DNA of 37,787 bases, from contig CAZCQG010000021.1 of the NCBI GenBank assembly GCA_964500775.1, forward strand, positions 1-37,787. The letters run 5' to 3'. The translations under genes and the position numbers were made by a program. This DNA is from CAZCQG01 sp964500775 (lineage in GTDB: Bacteria; Campylobacterota; Campylobacteria; Campylobacterales; CAZCQG01). This document shows, piece after piece, positions 7,902 through 16,477 of this stretch (the stretch's first letter is position 1; the number at the start of each line of letters is the position of its first letter). The notes below the pieces were generated by a model that was not told the origin of the DNA, ran no database searches, and was given only the letters and a program-made list of their open reading frames with translations.

Positions 7902-10013
7902 GTGCCTAAAATAAGCTCAAGATACTTCAAGAAGCTCTTTAAGGTCTCAAGAGGCTCCCCTTTGCCTCTAGGCAGCAAGACTATCAATAACGGTATTAAC
8001 TTTGCGGTCTACTCCAAGAATGCTACTTTTGCGACACTTGTCCTCTTTGCAGGCGGCAAAAGAGAACCATTTGCCGAGGTAGAGATTGATCCTTTGATAA
8101 ACAAAACCGGAGATATATGGCACATACGTATCGAAGGGCTTAGTAGCGGTATAAGATATGGCTATAGGTTTGATAGATGTCCAAATGAAAACCCGCATAT
8201 CTACAGATATAACTCCGCAGATGTCCTTATTGATCCGTACGCGAGACTCATTACCGGAGCAGATTCTTGGGGTGATATTTGCGGTCATGATATTGAAGGA
8301 GAGGTGTGTTCTCCCGTGAGAAATAGAAGAAGCGTCGCTTTGGAAGATGATGACTTTGACTGGGGGGATGACAGACCACTCAATAGACCGTTTGCGGAAA
8401 CCGTAATATATGAGCTACATGTTCGAGGCTTTACCTTTCATCAGAGCGCAAATGTGGTCAATAAAGGAACTTTTGCGGGATTGACCGAAAAGATTCCCTA
8501 TCTCAAAGAATTAGGTATTACAGCGATAGAGCTATTACCTATTTATGAATTTGAAGAGACCTATAGTAATATGAGAGACCCTAATACGGGAAAATTTCTC
8601 TTAAATTTTTGGGGGTATCACCCCATAAACTTTTTTTCTCCGAAATTGAGCTACGGAAGCACCCCTAAAAAGCCCGAAAGTGTTATTAGGGAGTTTAAAG
8701 AGATGGTAAAAAGCTTCCACAAAGCGGGCATCGAGGTGATTTTAGACGTTGTTTTTAACCATACAAGCGAAGGGAATGAACTTGGACACACTTTTAGCTT
8801 TAGAGGAATCGATAATAAAACCTACTATATGCTCGATGAAGACGGTGGATATAAAAATTATTCAGGTTGCGGAAACACCATCAATTGCAATCATCCCGTA
8901 GTGCGCGAGATGATACTCGATTCACTCCGGTATTGGGTGATGGATATGCACATCGACGGGTTTCGTTTTGATCTCGCATCGATTTTAGGTCGCGGAAGGG
9001 ATGGCGAGGTGTTGGCTTCTCCTCCGTTGTTGGAGCATATAGCAAACGATCCTATTCTAGCAAATACGAAGCTCATCGCCGAAGCATGGGATGCGGCGGG
9101 GTTGTATCAAGTGGGTTCGTTTCCGTCTTGGGGGAGATGGGCGGAATGGAACGGAAAATTCAGGGATGACATCAGGCGTTTTATCAAATCCGACGACGGT
9201 CTTGCCTTAAGTGTCTCAAATAAGCTGCTCGGAAGCCCTGATATATATATGCAAAGCGAACGTACGCCGTATCACAGTATCAATTTCATCACTTGTCACG
9301 ACGGCTTCACTTTGCACGACCTAGTGAGCTACAACCAAAAGCATAATATCTCAAACGGTGAAGACAACAGAGACGGATGCGATGATAACTTTAGTTGGAA
9401 TTGCGGAGCAGAAGGACAAACGAGCAATAAAAACGTATTGGCACTCCGCAAAAAGCAGATGAAGAATCTTGCGGCAATGTTGTTGCTAAGCGATGGAGTG
9501 CCGATGATATTGGCGGGCGATGAGTTTTGTAGGACACAAAGAGGGAATAATAACGCCTACTGCCAAGACAATGAGATAAGTTGGGTCGACTGGAATCTTA
9601 AAGAGAAAAATTTCGAGTTTTTTCGTTTTTTTAAAAATCTTATCGCCCTAAGGAGACGACACCCTTTATTAAAGTTTGAAGATTATGCGATTTTATACGA
9701 AGAAGCCGAAGTCGAGTTTTTAGACAATGTGGCAAAAAAGATGAGCTTCAAAAAAGAGGATAGGGCTTTTGGGATGCACATCTGGCTCAAAAAAGAGCAC
9801 GGCGATGCATTAAAAGAGATATATATGTTTCTAAATTTTGACTGGAAAGACAAAGTCATCATCCTGCCGAAGCTAAAATCGGGTATCAAGTGGAGCTATG
9901 TATTCGACACTTCAAAAGATTATCCTTTTGACTTTAGCGACTCTGACCTCCCGATGGAGAATCAAGAGGTCTATCATATGAATGAGCGAAGCATACTGTT
10001 TTTAAAAAGCTAG
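7902..10013 (+). CDS. glgX: Glycogen debranching enzyme (isoamylase type)
   Basis: The 703-residue enzyme hydrolyses alpha-1,6 branches of glycogen. An N-terminal CBM48-like domain (about 15-130) precedes the GH13 barrel. Catalytic motifs are DVVFNH (282-287), GFRFDLAS with nucleophile Asp357, AEAWD with acid/base Glu394, and CHDGFT with Asp467. The reading frame begins at GTG after AAAGGA. No other glycogen genes (glgA, glgB, glgC, glgP) are in the window, so the gene stands alone. Its 3' end overlaps the convergent metallo-beta-lactamase gene by 12 bases. TreX-like isoamylase is an alternative name within the same family. Confidence 0.95.
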   Translation: MPKISSRYFKKLFKVSRGSPLPLGSKTINNGINFAVYSKNATFATLVLFAGGKREPFAEVEIDPLINKTGDIWHIRIEGLSSGIRYGYRFDRCPNENPHIYRYNSADVLIDPYARLITGADSWGDICGHDIEGEVCSPVRNRRSVALEDDDFDWGDDRPLNRPFAETVIYELHVRGFTFHQSANVVNKGTFAGLTEKIPYLKELGITAIELLPIYEFEETYSNMRDPNTGKFLLNFWGYHPINFFSPKLSYGSTPKKPESVIREFKEMVKSFHKAGIEVILDVVFNHTSEGNELGHTFSFRGIDNKTYYMLDEDGGYKNYSGCGNTINCNHPVVREMILDSLRYWVMDMHIDGFRFDLASILGRGRDGEVLASPPLLEHIANDPILANTKLIAEAWDAAGLYQVGSFPSWGRWAEWNGKFRDDIRRFIKSDDGLALSVSNKLLGSPDIYMQSERTPYHSINFITCHDGFTLHDLVSYNQKHNISNGEDNRDGCDDNFSWNCGAEGQTSNKNVLALRKKQMKNLAAMLLLSDGVPMILAGDEFCRTQRGNNNAYCQDNEISWVDWNLKEKNFEFFRFFKNLIALRRRHPLLKFEDYAILYEEAEVEFLDNVAKKMSFKKEDRAFGMHIWLKKEHGDALKEIYMFLNFDWKDKVIILPKLKSGIKWSYVFDTSKDYPFDFSDSDLPMENQEVYHMNERSILFLKS

Positions 10014-12191
10014 CCTTTTTTGGTAGCTCTCTAGGAGCTTCCAGTTTACTATCGGGATATTTGAGATAATAAAGTACGGTATCGCGAGTATCTCGGTTTT
10101 TGTTAGCCCCAAAAGACTATAAGAGTTGTCTTGTACTACTCTTGAATTATCCACTCCAAAGAAATCTCCCTGCGAGAGGATCGAATAGGTAATCCCGTTT
10201 TTTGAAAGCTCTACCTCGCCGCTTCGTATGATGTAAATAAATTCATTTTTATTCACATCAAGCTTATCCCCTCTGCTGATACTAATTTTTCTCATATTAA
10301 GTAGCAGTCTATTTTGGACGGGATGGGAGATATCTTGACCGAAAAGTTTTGTTTTGCGTAAAAATTCTCGTATATCTTGGGAGCTTTCGATGCTCGCGTA
10401 CAAATCATTTTTTACGACGAACTCGCGGTAGAGGCTTGTGTGAATCTTGAGTGCGCGTACATAGTTTACCGTTCTATACGTTTCAAACGATTCTACGTTA
10501 TTCAGACCGATTATCTCCGCGAGTATTGCGCCCGCGGAAAGGAGACCGTGGATGTTTTGTTTTGTTTGTATCATCTCCACGCTGCCGCTTAGTATCAAAT
10601 AGATAAAGTCGCTCTTTTCCCCTTCTTTTATAAGAATCGTTTCGGGGTTAATGAGTTCTACCTTGTTGTTCATTAGGATTCTTAGTTGATATACCGGAAC
10701 CGTGGGAAAATACGAACGCAAATAATGAAATGCCGAGCGCATTAAGAAATCTTGATAGTCGGGTACCAGCACGTCTACGCTCCCGAAAAGTGCGCTAGAA
10801 CCTATCTCTTTTTGTTTTTCGTTGAGATCTATGGAGGTGTGAGAGAGGATGATTTTTTCAGATTTATCCCCTTTAAAGTCCTCTGCTTCACCGTGAATCA
10901 TCCCCCCGCCTGCATCGACTTTTTTTATCGAAGTTTCTCGAAGGTACTCTTTTTTGATTTTGTCGTGAAATGCCTTTGGAATCCCTAGGTCGTTTTTATT
11001 CTTTTTTACCATTTTATCGAGCACGCTAAAGGAGGTGAGGTCTGCCAAGTGGGCATAGCTTTTATATCCCCCTTCCCACATCGTGCGGAAATAAAAAATA
11101 TTCGTCTCTATCGGATGGGGAGAGATGAGCGGCATTACTTCGAGTCCTTCGATATTATTCCATGTGTCAAGCTCTAGATCGTGAATATCAAAGTAGGTGC
11201 TAAACGACACTTCATCCAAATCAAGCAACGCGCATAGTTTTTTTGTCACCGATTTTCTTACGATTTTCGAAGTGTAGTATTTGATCCTGTGATCGGCTCG
11301 CATCAATGAAGTGATACCCGCAAAGTGGTCGTCGTGAGCGTGTGTGTGGAAGATCCCCTCTATCTCATTGATGCTAATACCGAGTGCTTTTAGGGTATAG
11401 TGGATATTTGGACCGCAGTCTATAAGATATATCTTTCCTTGAAACATCAATACGCTTGACATACTTGCGCGGTTTATGTCCCAGCCGTCCCCTTGCCCGG
11501 AATGGATGATGGCGAAATACTCCCGTTTGTTATGGTAATAGCCTAAAGGGTAGGGGGATTCGTAGCCGTTGTCCGAGTAGAGATTGAGATCGATTTCACA
11601 CTCCTCCTCTTTGTAGCGTAAAGTAAATTTGTTTTTTCCGCTTCTTGCTATTGCGACGCCGTTTTTGATTTCTTTCGGAGCTTTCTCCAGAGTGAGGGTG
11701 TCTATAAGTTCTTCGCTTTTTTTAATTTTGCCGAAGGCAAACCACTTTTTCATACTCATCATAAGTTCGATTTTGCTTTTGGAGAGGTTGCATGTTTTTA
11801 GCTCCTCTTCATCTACCAATCCGTAATTTCCCACATAGATGTAATCAAGTTGTGTTTTTACCTGTTTAGCACCTCCGATAAGGATAGGTTTTGAGCCGTC
11901 GTTATTGGGATGATTTGGGATTATCATCCCCTGCTTATAGAGCATTTGCAGTATGGGAAATTCGGAAAGATTTGATATGTCCCCGTTTTGGACGAATAGA
12001 TCGGATAACAAAATGGCATTCGGTCCCGTTTCATATTTGATGCCGTTTGACTCGATAGTGACGATAAGTCCCTTTCTCGTGAGATGCTTTACGATGTCAG
12101 CAGGACAGCCGCAGAGCAACCGCAAATTTGCTTCCGCAATCTCTATCCAATACACACCTTCGATAACCTTGATCTTCTTTATGCTATCCAT
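10002..12191 (-). CDS. Metallo-beta-lactamase-fold protein with two cyclic-nucleotide-binding-like domains
   Basis: The 729-residue soluble protein has an unassigned N-terminal region (1-220), a metallo-beta-lactamase domain from about 225 with the metal motif HAHDDH at 284-289 (preceded by FHTH), and later metal-ligand candidates in HLADLTS and MIHGEAEDF. The C-terminal 230 residues contain two cNMP-type beta-barrels: one around EGEKSDFIYLILSGSVEMI and one around NEFIYIIRSGEVELSKNG. Both lack a clear phosphate-binding cassette with its Glu and Arg, so they may not bind cAMP or cGMP. The substrate is unknown. The gene is divergent from the large histidine kinase at 12390 and convergent with glgX. 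Confidence 0.85.
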   Translation of the reverse strand: MDSIKKIKVIEGVYWIEIAEANLRLLCGCPADIVKHLTRKGLIVTIESNGIKYETGPNAILLSDLFVQNGDISNLSEFPILQMLYKQGMIIPNHPNNDGSKPILIGGAKQVKTQLDYIYVGNYGLVDEEELKTCNLSKSKIELMMSMKKWFAFGKIKKSEELIDTLTLEKAPKEIKNGVAIARSGKNKFTLRYKEEECEIDLNLYSDNGYESPYPLGYYHNKREYFAIIHSGQGDGWDINRASMSSVLMFQGKIYLIDCGPNIHYTLKALGISINEIEGIFHTHAHDDHFAGITSLMRADHRIKYYTSKIVRKSVTKKLCALLDLDEVSFSTYFDIHDLELDTWNNIEGLEVMPLISPHPIETNIFYFRTMWEGGYKSYAHLADLTSFSVLDKMVKKNKNDLGIPKAFHDKIKKEYLRETSIKKVDAGGGMIHGEAEDFKGDKSEKIILSHTSIDLNEKQKEIGSSALFGSVDVLVPDYQDFLMRSAFHYLRSYFPTVPVYQLRILMNNKVELINPETILIKEGEKSDFIYLILSGSVEMIQTKQNIHGLLSAGAILAEIIGLNNVESFETYRTVNYVRALKIHTSLYREFVVKNDLYASIESSQDIREFLRKTKLFGQDISHPVQNRLLLNMRKISISRGDKLDVNKNEFIYIIRSGEVELSKNGITYSILSQGDFFGVDNSRVVQDNSYSLLGLTKTEILAIPYFIISNIPIVNWKLLESYQKRLAF

Positions 12192-12326
12192 AAACCACCC
12201 TAAGAGTTTAATTGTTGCCTACGCCATAAATATAACACAAAAATTTAAAAAATTTCATCGAAGAAGTCGTTAGCACAAGTTAATATCTCTAATTTTGTAA
12301 AAAACATCTATTTGCCTCAATGTTTC

Positions 12327-12334
12327 TGTATAAT
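12327..12334 (+). promoter_or_regulatory. Extended -10 promoter for the large histidine kinase
   Basis: TGTATAAT is a near-consensus -10 box (TATAAT at 12329-12334). Transcription from it would begin near 12341, downstream of the ATG at 12312. This supports translation from the ATG at 12390, which has AAGG nine bases before it. Confidence 0.55.
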
Positions 12335-12389
12335 GGAATTAAAGATATTAAAGATTCAGAGCGCAAAGAGTCTTTCAAGGCGGATAAGG

Positions 12390-15146
12390 ATGTCTGTTTA
12401 CAAAAAAGAGTATCTAGTTAACGTTTTAAATACTTTTTTGATAGATGAAAAGCGTCTATATAACTCTTCCATCATCCCGTTGGCAAAAAAAATACAAAAT
12501 GCGGTTTTGCTTGAGCATATAGACGTTTCGGTCTTGAGGGAGTGTGTTTTAGAGTGTTTCGCACACCAGATTCCCCCGTTTTATATCTTAGATGAGCTTA
12601 GCGACTTGCGTTTGGTGCTTCTAAAATGCGAACTAGAAGAGGTGAAGAAAGTCGCAGAGTTTGTTTTGCGTCTTAAGCGAGAATTTGCCTTGTGTTTTTT
12701 AGAAGAACAAAGCAAGCTTGATCTAGAGGATACGGTAAGCGTAAAGAAGCTTTTTGAATTTGAAGATTCCGATGACGTGATGCACCTTTGCTACGGACAG
12801 ATTGAGTGGCTCGAAAAGCTTATCCGCGCGATTATCGCTAGAGATAAAACTATGGCACCCGAACTCGATCATCGGTATTGCGCTATCCATAAAAATCTAC
12901 GGGTAGTCGCCCAAAATCACCCCGAGGCGTATAAAATATTCGATGAAGATCGTTTTGATACCTTGCACAAAAGCGTACACTTGGAGGCGCTAAGTGTTTT
13001 TGATGCACTAGAGCGCCGTGAGTACGAAAGTGTTTTGCGTCACTATTACGGACTATACGGAATCTACAAACTTAATATCAGCATTATCAGCACATTTTTG
13101 ATACACAACCTCTCAAACCAAAAAGTGAAAAATGACGAGCTAAAAAGTGCGCTCGACAAGAAGACCACTTTGCTAAAAGATTTCTTCGGAAATGACCAGC
13201 TTGAAGCGAGTAATTTCGCAAATCTAGAGCTCAAGAAAGAGATTTCGCTTATCGAATCTATTATTGAGAACACCCCTGTCCCTATCTATTTCAAGTCACC
13301 GGGCGGGTTTTACGTCGGATGCAATAAGGAGTTTGTAAAATTTTTTGCCCAAAATGACAAAAATGCGATTCTTGGAAAAAGTATACACGATTTCGTGGGA
13401 TATGAAAATGCGCTCATTCATGAAAGCTTTGATGCAAAACTCTTAAACGGCGAGGAAGAATCGTTAAGTTACGAGGATGTTTTTTATTGCGGCGAAGAAA
13501 AAAAATATGCGAAACTCTACAAAACCCTCATCAATATCGAGGAAGGAGATTATGACAAGCTTATAGTCGGCGCCATCTTGGATATGACCGAAAATAAAAA
13601 CCTCCAAGACGCATTGTTTAAAATGAATAAAAAGCTGCAAGAGATTGCCGACACGGAGAGCAAAAAGAGACAAAAGAGTCAACAAAAATATAAAAGTTTA
13701 TTCAATGGTGTTCCGTATCAAATCATCGTCGCCAAACTCAATCAAGACCACACCGAGGCGATCGTGGTGGAGGTGAATTCACCCGTAGTCGATTTTTTGG
13801 GATTCGAGAGAGACGACTTTTTAGGTAAAAGCCTAAGCGATGTTTGCAATATGCTTACCGACGATAACGGCACTTTCTTTTCTAATAAAATTTACACCTT
13901 GAAAAATACGGCCTTTGCCGTAGAGATGTACAAAAAAGACAAAACCCCTGTAAGTTGTCGCGTCAATATTTATTACGGCGATATAGACGGCGAGGAAGGG
14001 ATATATGTAAATATCTCGGATGCTAGCGAGGAGAAGCATCTTTTAAAAAAGATAGATAGGGTTGTAGATTCGTTAAATGATGCTTACAGGCTTGCAAGAA
14101 TAGGGAGCTGGAGCTACGAGACAAAAAGCGGAGTTTTTGTGTGGTCGGATGAGCTTGCGGAGATTTTGGGTATTTCTAGCGATACCGAAAATATCGGGCT
14201 GGGGCAATTTTTGGAAAGATTTGTAGATAATGATGCAAAAAGGGAATTTTCCGAAAAAATAGAGTTTTGTTTAAAAAACGGCGAATCTGCTGAGATGGAG
14301 CATAGATTCCAAGGCGGCGACGGGAAAGTGATGTATTTAAAATCAAAAGCGGTGCGTCGCAAGGATGAAGACGGCAAAGAGCTGCTTATCGGGTATAGTC
14401 AAGATATTACGAAACAAAAAGAGATCGAAGATAAGCAAAAAGAGCAAGAGAAGCTACTTATGCAACAGAGTAAAATGGCTGCGATGGGCAATATGGTAGC
14501 CGCAATATCACACCAACTGCGACAGCCGCTAAATAGCATTTCATTGCTTGCGGCTATACTGCAAGATGAGGGTATTGAAGCGCAAAAAAGCGTCATAGAA
14601 AAAATAGACAAGCAAGTCGATTTTATGAATGATACGATAGAGAGTTTTAGGAATTTTTTCAAGCCCGATAGATCCGAAGCTCTTTTTTCTGTAAAAGAGT
14701 GCATCGAAGATGTTTTGGCTATGGTGAGCTACCAAATGAAAAATAATTATATCGCTTTGGTGACCGAGCTCAACGATGACGTATCGGTGCTTGGATTGAA
14801 AAATGATTTCAAACAAGTGGTATTGAACATCGTCGTAAACGCCAAAGATTCTATTCTCAATCGTATGCGCTCACAAAGCTTTGAAGAGCGTAAAGAGGGC
14901 AAAATATCTATAGCGATGGAAAGAAGCGATAGGTATTGTGTCATAAAAATAGGGGACAACGGGACGGGAATCGCAGAGGAGCATCTCAAGGATTTGTTTA
15001 AAGAATACTTCACCACCAAAGGGGATACGGGGACGGGGATAGGATTGCATTTGAGTAAAATGATAATCGAGGAAAAAATGGGCGGTACGATAGAGGTAAA
15101 AAACAATAACGAAGGGGCAGAGTTTATTATTATGCTGCCCCTATAA
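12390..15146 (+). CDS. Large cytosolic sensor histidine kinase with CZB-like zinc domain and three PAS domains
   Basis: I place the start at 12390 (918 residues) rather than at the upstream in-frame ATG at 12312, because a good -10 box lies between them and AAGG precedes 12390. No membrane segment is evident. Residues 130-225 resemble a CZB zinc-binding domain: His132, Cys164, His193 and His197, with the last pair in HKSVH; spacings of 32 and 29 are close to those of DgcZ-type CZB domains. PAS-like domains follow at about 287-404, 431-547 and 564-677. The kinase core has phosphoacceptor His708 (ISHQLRQPLN), NIVVNAKDSI, DNGTGI and GTGIGLHLS. It may sense zinc or oxidants through the CZB-like region. 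No response regulator is adjacent. Confidence 0.88.
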   Translation: MSVYKKEYLVNVLNTFLIDEKRLYNSSIIPLAKKIQNAVLLEHIDVSVLRECVLECFAHQIPPFYILDELSDLRLVLLKCELEEVKKVAEFVLRLKREFALCFLEEQSKLDLEDTVSVKKLFEFEDSDDVMHLCYGQIEWLEKLIRAIIARDKTMAPELDHRYCAIHKNLRVVAQNHPEAYKIFDEDRFDTLHKSVHLEALSVFDALERREYESVLRHYYGLYGIYKLNISIISTFLIHNLSNQKVKNDELKSALDKKTTLLKDFFGNDQLEASNFANLELKKEISLIESIIENTPVPIYFKSPGGFYVGCNKEFVKFFAQNDKNAILGKSIHDFVGYENALIHESFDAKLLNGEEESLSYEDVFYCGEEKKYAKLYKTLINIEEGDYDKLIVGAILDMTENKNLQDALFKMNKKLQEIADTESKKRQKSQQKYKSLFNGVPYQIIVAKLNQDHTEAIVVEVNSPVVDFLGFERDDFLGKSLSDVCNMLTDDNGTFFSNKIYTLKNTAFAVEMYKKDKTPVSCRVNIYYGDIDGEEGIYVNISDASEEKHLLKKIDRVVDSLNDAYRLARIGSWSYETKSGVFVWSDELAEILGISSDTENIGLGQFLERFVDNDAKREFSEKIEFCLKNGESAEMEHRFQGGDGKVMYLKSKAVRRKDEDGKELLIGYSQDITKQKEIEDKQKEQEKLLMQQSKMAAMGNMVAAISHQLRQPLNSISLLAAILQDEGIEAQKSVIEKIDKQVDFMNDTIESFRNFFKPDRSEALFSVKECIEDVLAMVSYQMKNNYIALVTELNDDVSVLGLKNDFKQVVLNIVVNAKDSILNRMRSQSFEERKEGKISIAMERSDRYCVIKIGDNGTGIAEEHLKDLFKEYFTTKGDTGTGIGLHLSKMIIEEKMGGTIEVKNNNEGAEFIIMLPL

Positions 15147-15149
15147 AAC

Positions 15150-15536
15150 TTATTCGGTTACATCCACTTCGATAGGATCGCTCTCCCATAGACCATGCTT
15201 CGTGCAATATGCCATCGCAACGAGTTTTAGCTTGTTTTTGGAAGGAACAATCTCAAAAGTGCAACTTGCATGTGCAGGTGCCGAACCTTGCGCCCCCGCT
15301 AGATAGGTGGTTTGTCCTAAAAGCGTTTCACCGTCGAACAACTGGATATAAGCGATGTAATGATCGAAATCGTCAGGATGTTTGTATTCGTTCCCCATCT
15401 GTACTCTGACGTTGAACTTTTCCCCTTTTTTCGCACTTGTCGCACAGTGCACAAAAGGAGAGTGTCTATCGATGTAGTCCTTTTTGGCTTCCTTATCTAT
15501 TTGGCTTATGTCTTCGTATCTATTTATTTTTGGCAT
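15150..15536 (-). CDS. Superoxide reductase (neelaredoxin/class II-like)
   Basis: The 128-residue protein matches the catalytic domain of superoxide reductase, which reduces superoxide to hydrogen peroxide at a mononuclear Fe(His)4(Cys) centre. Ligand candidates are His25 (DRHSP), His53 and His59 (KHPDDFDHYI), Cys111 and His114 (CTKHGLW). No N-terminal desulforedoxin domain is present, so it is the neelaredoxin type. The usual EKHxP motif reads DRHSP, replacing the conserved Glu with Asp23 and the Lys with Arg24. AAAGGAG precedes the ATG. It lies downstream of the PLP-enzyme gene with a 65-base gap that holds its own possible promoter. It would act as a cytosolic oxygen-tolerance enzyme. Confidence 0.92.
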   Translation of the reverse strand: MPKINRYEDISQIDKEAKKDYIDRHSPFVHCATSAKKGEKFNVRVQMGNEYKHPDDFDHYIAYIQLFDGETLLGQTTYLAGAQGSAPAHASCTFEIVPSKNKLKLVAMAYCTKHGLWESDPIEVDVTE

Positions 15537-15572
15537 AGTTACTCCTTTATTTTATTTTGGTAGTGAATGTCT

Positions 15573-15578
15573 AGTATA
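15573..15578 (-). promoter_or_regulatory. Possible -10 box for superoxide reductase gene
   Basis: Read on the minus strand, the sequence is TATACT, 37 bases before the ATG. No convincing -35 is seen, as is common in this phylum. It would allow expression independent of the upstream PLP gene. Confidence 0.35.
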
Positions 15579-15601
15579 GTCGAAAAAGATTAAAAATTTT
15601 C

Positions 15602-16477
15602 TTACAAGAATTTTTTTTCTTTGTAGCGTTGCAACATAGATTCGTTGCCCGAGATTCCGCCGGAATGTATAAAAACAAGCGGTTTTGAAGAGAGCACCCC
15701 GATATTCTCATCAAGAGCGAGAAAGAGTTTTGCGTCATACAAAAGGTCGATTTCCAACCCGATTTTTTGCAGTTCAAGATATTTTTCTAATAAACGTCGA
15801 TGAGGTATCCCGAATCGAATCTTCTCCGTGATTTCTAGTATTGTCGGATAATTCGTGAGTGATGGCTCTAGATGCGTAAACTCGTTTTTTAAATACGCAC
15901 TATCCCCTACGCACGCCACGGTAAAAACCTTTTGCACAAGATTTTTTTGCAGATAGAGGGCAGTGGTGCCCGTGCCTGAAGAGAGGAGAATGTTTGCATC
16001 CTCTATCCCGTGAGTCTTGAAATATACTTGCAGCTCCTCGGCTAAGAGTTTGACGCCGCTTTCGGATTCTTTGCAGTAGCCTCCTTGATTGACAAAAAGC
16101 GTCTCTTCTCCCATGTGCTTGTAAGATTCCAGCTTTTCGTAAAAATCGTCATATCCTAGTTCTTTGATTTGCATTCCGTTTTCTAGTGCTACTTTGTAGT
16201 TGCCGTAGGGTGAGGTGCGTAGGTGTTTAGGGATCGATTTTACTAAGTATAGAAATTCTGCTCCAAGCTCTTTGGAGAGGAAGGATAATGCGTGCATCGC
16301 GTTTGATTGCACGCCGCCGTAGCTAATGATTTGTTTGTATTTTTTTTTGCCTTGCAATAAAAAGTGAAACTTTCTTGCTTTATTGCCGTTGTAGCAAGGG
16401 TTTAAAAGATCGTCTCGTTTGACTAAAAGAGGAGTGTCTCTATAAAGGAAAGATTCTACGGGAGAATCGGTTGTCAA
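15602..16477 (-). CDS. PLP-dependent ACC deaminase/D-cysteine desulfhydrase family protein
   Basis: The 291-residue protein belongs to fold-type II PLP enzymes. The cofactor lysine is in GNKARKF near residue 32, followed by SYGGVQSNAMHAL, the substrate or serine loop. The glycine-rich phosphate loop is SSGTGTTALYL near 165, and IHSGG lies near the C-terminus. Family members deaminate 1-aminocyclopropane-1-carboxylate or break down D-cysteine; sequence alone does not decide which, and D-amino acid or sulfur metabolism is more plausible in this phylum. It is slightly shorter than typical (about 330 residues). Its ATG overlaps the stop of the LysR gene by four bases, so the two are co-translated. 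Confidence 0.85.
   Translation of the reverse strand: MTTDSPVESFLYRDTPLLVKRDDLLNPCYNGNKARKFHFLLQGKKKYKQIISYGGVQSNAMHALSFLSKELGAEFLYLVKSIPKHLRTSPYGNYKVALENGMQIKELGYDDFYEKLESYKHMGEETLFVNQGGYCKESESGVKLLAEELQVYFKTHGIEDANILLSSGTGTTALYLQKNLVQKVFTVACVGDSAYLKNEFTHLEPSLTNYPTILEITEKIRFGIPHRRLLEKYLELQKIGLEIDLLYDAKLFLALDENIGVLSSKPLVFIHSGGISGNESMLQRYKEKKFL

Noticed and set aside
12312..12389. N-terminal extension of the large kinase from the ATG at 12312
   Set aside because: A near-consensus -10 box lies inside it, no ribosome-binding site precedes 12312, and the residues (MPQCFCIMELKILK) look non-native.
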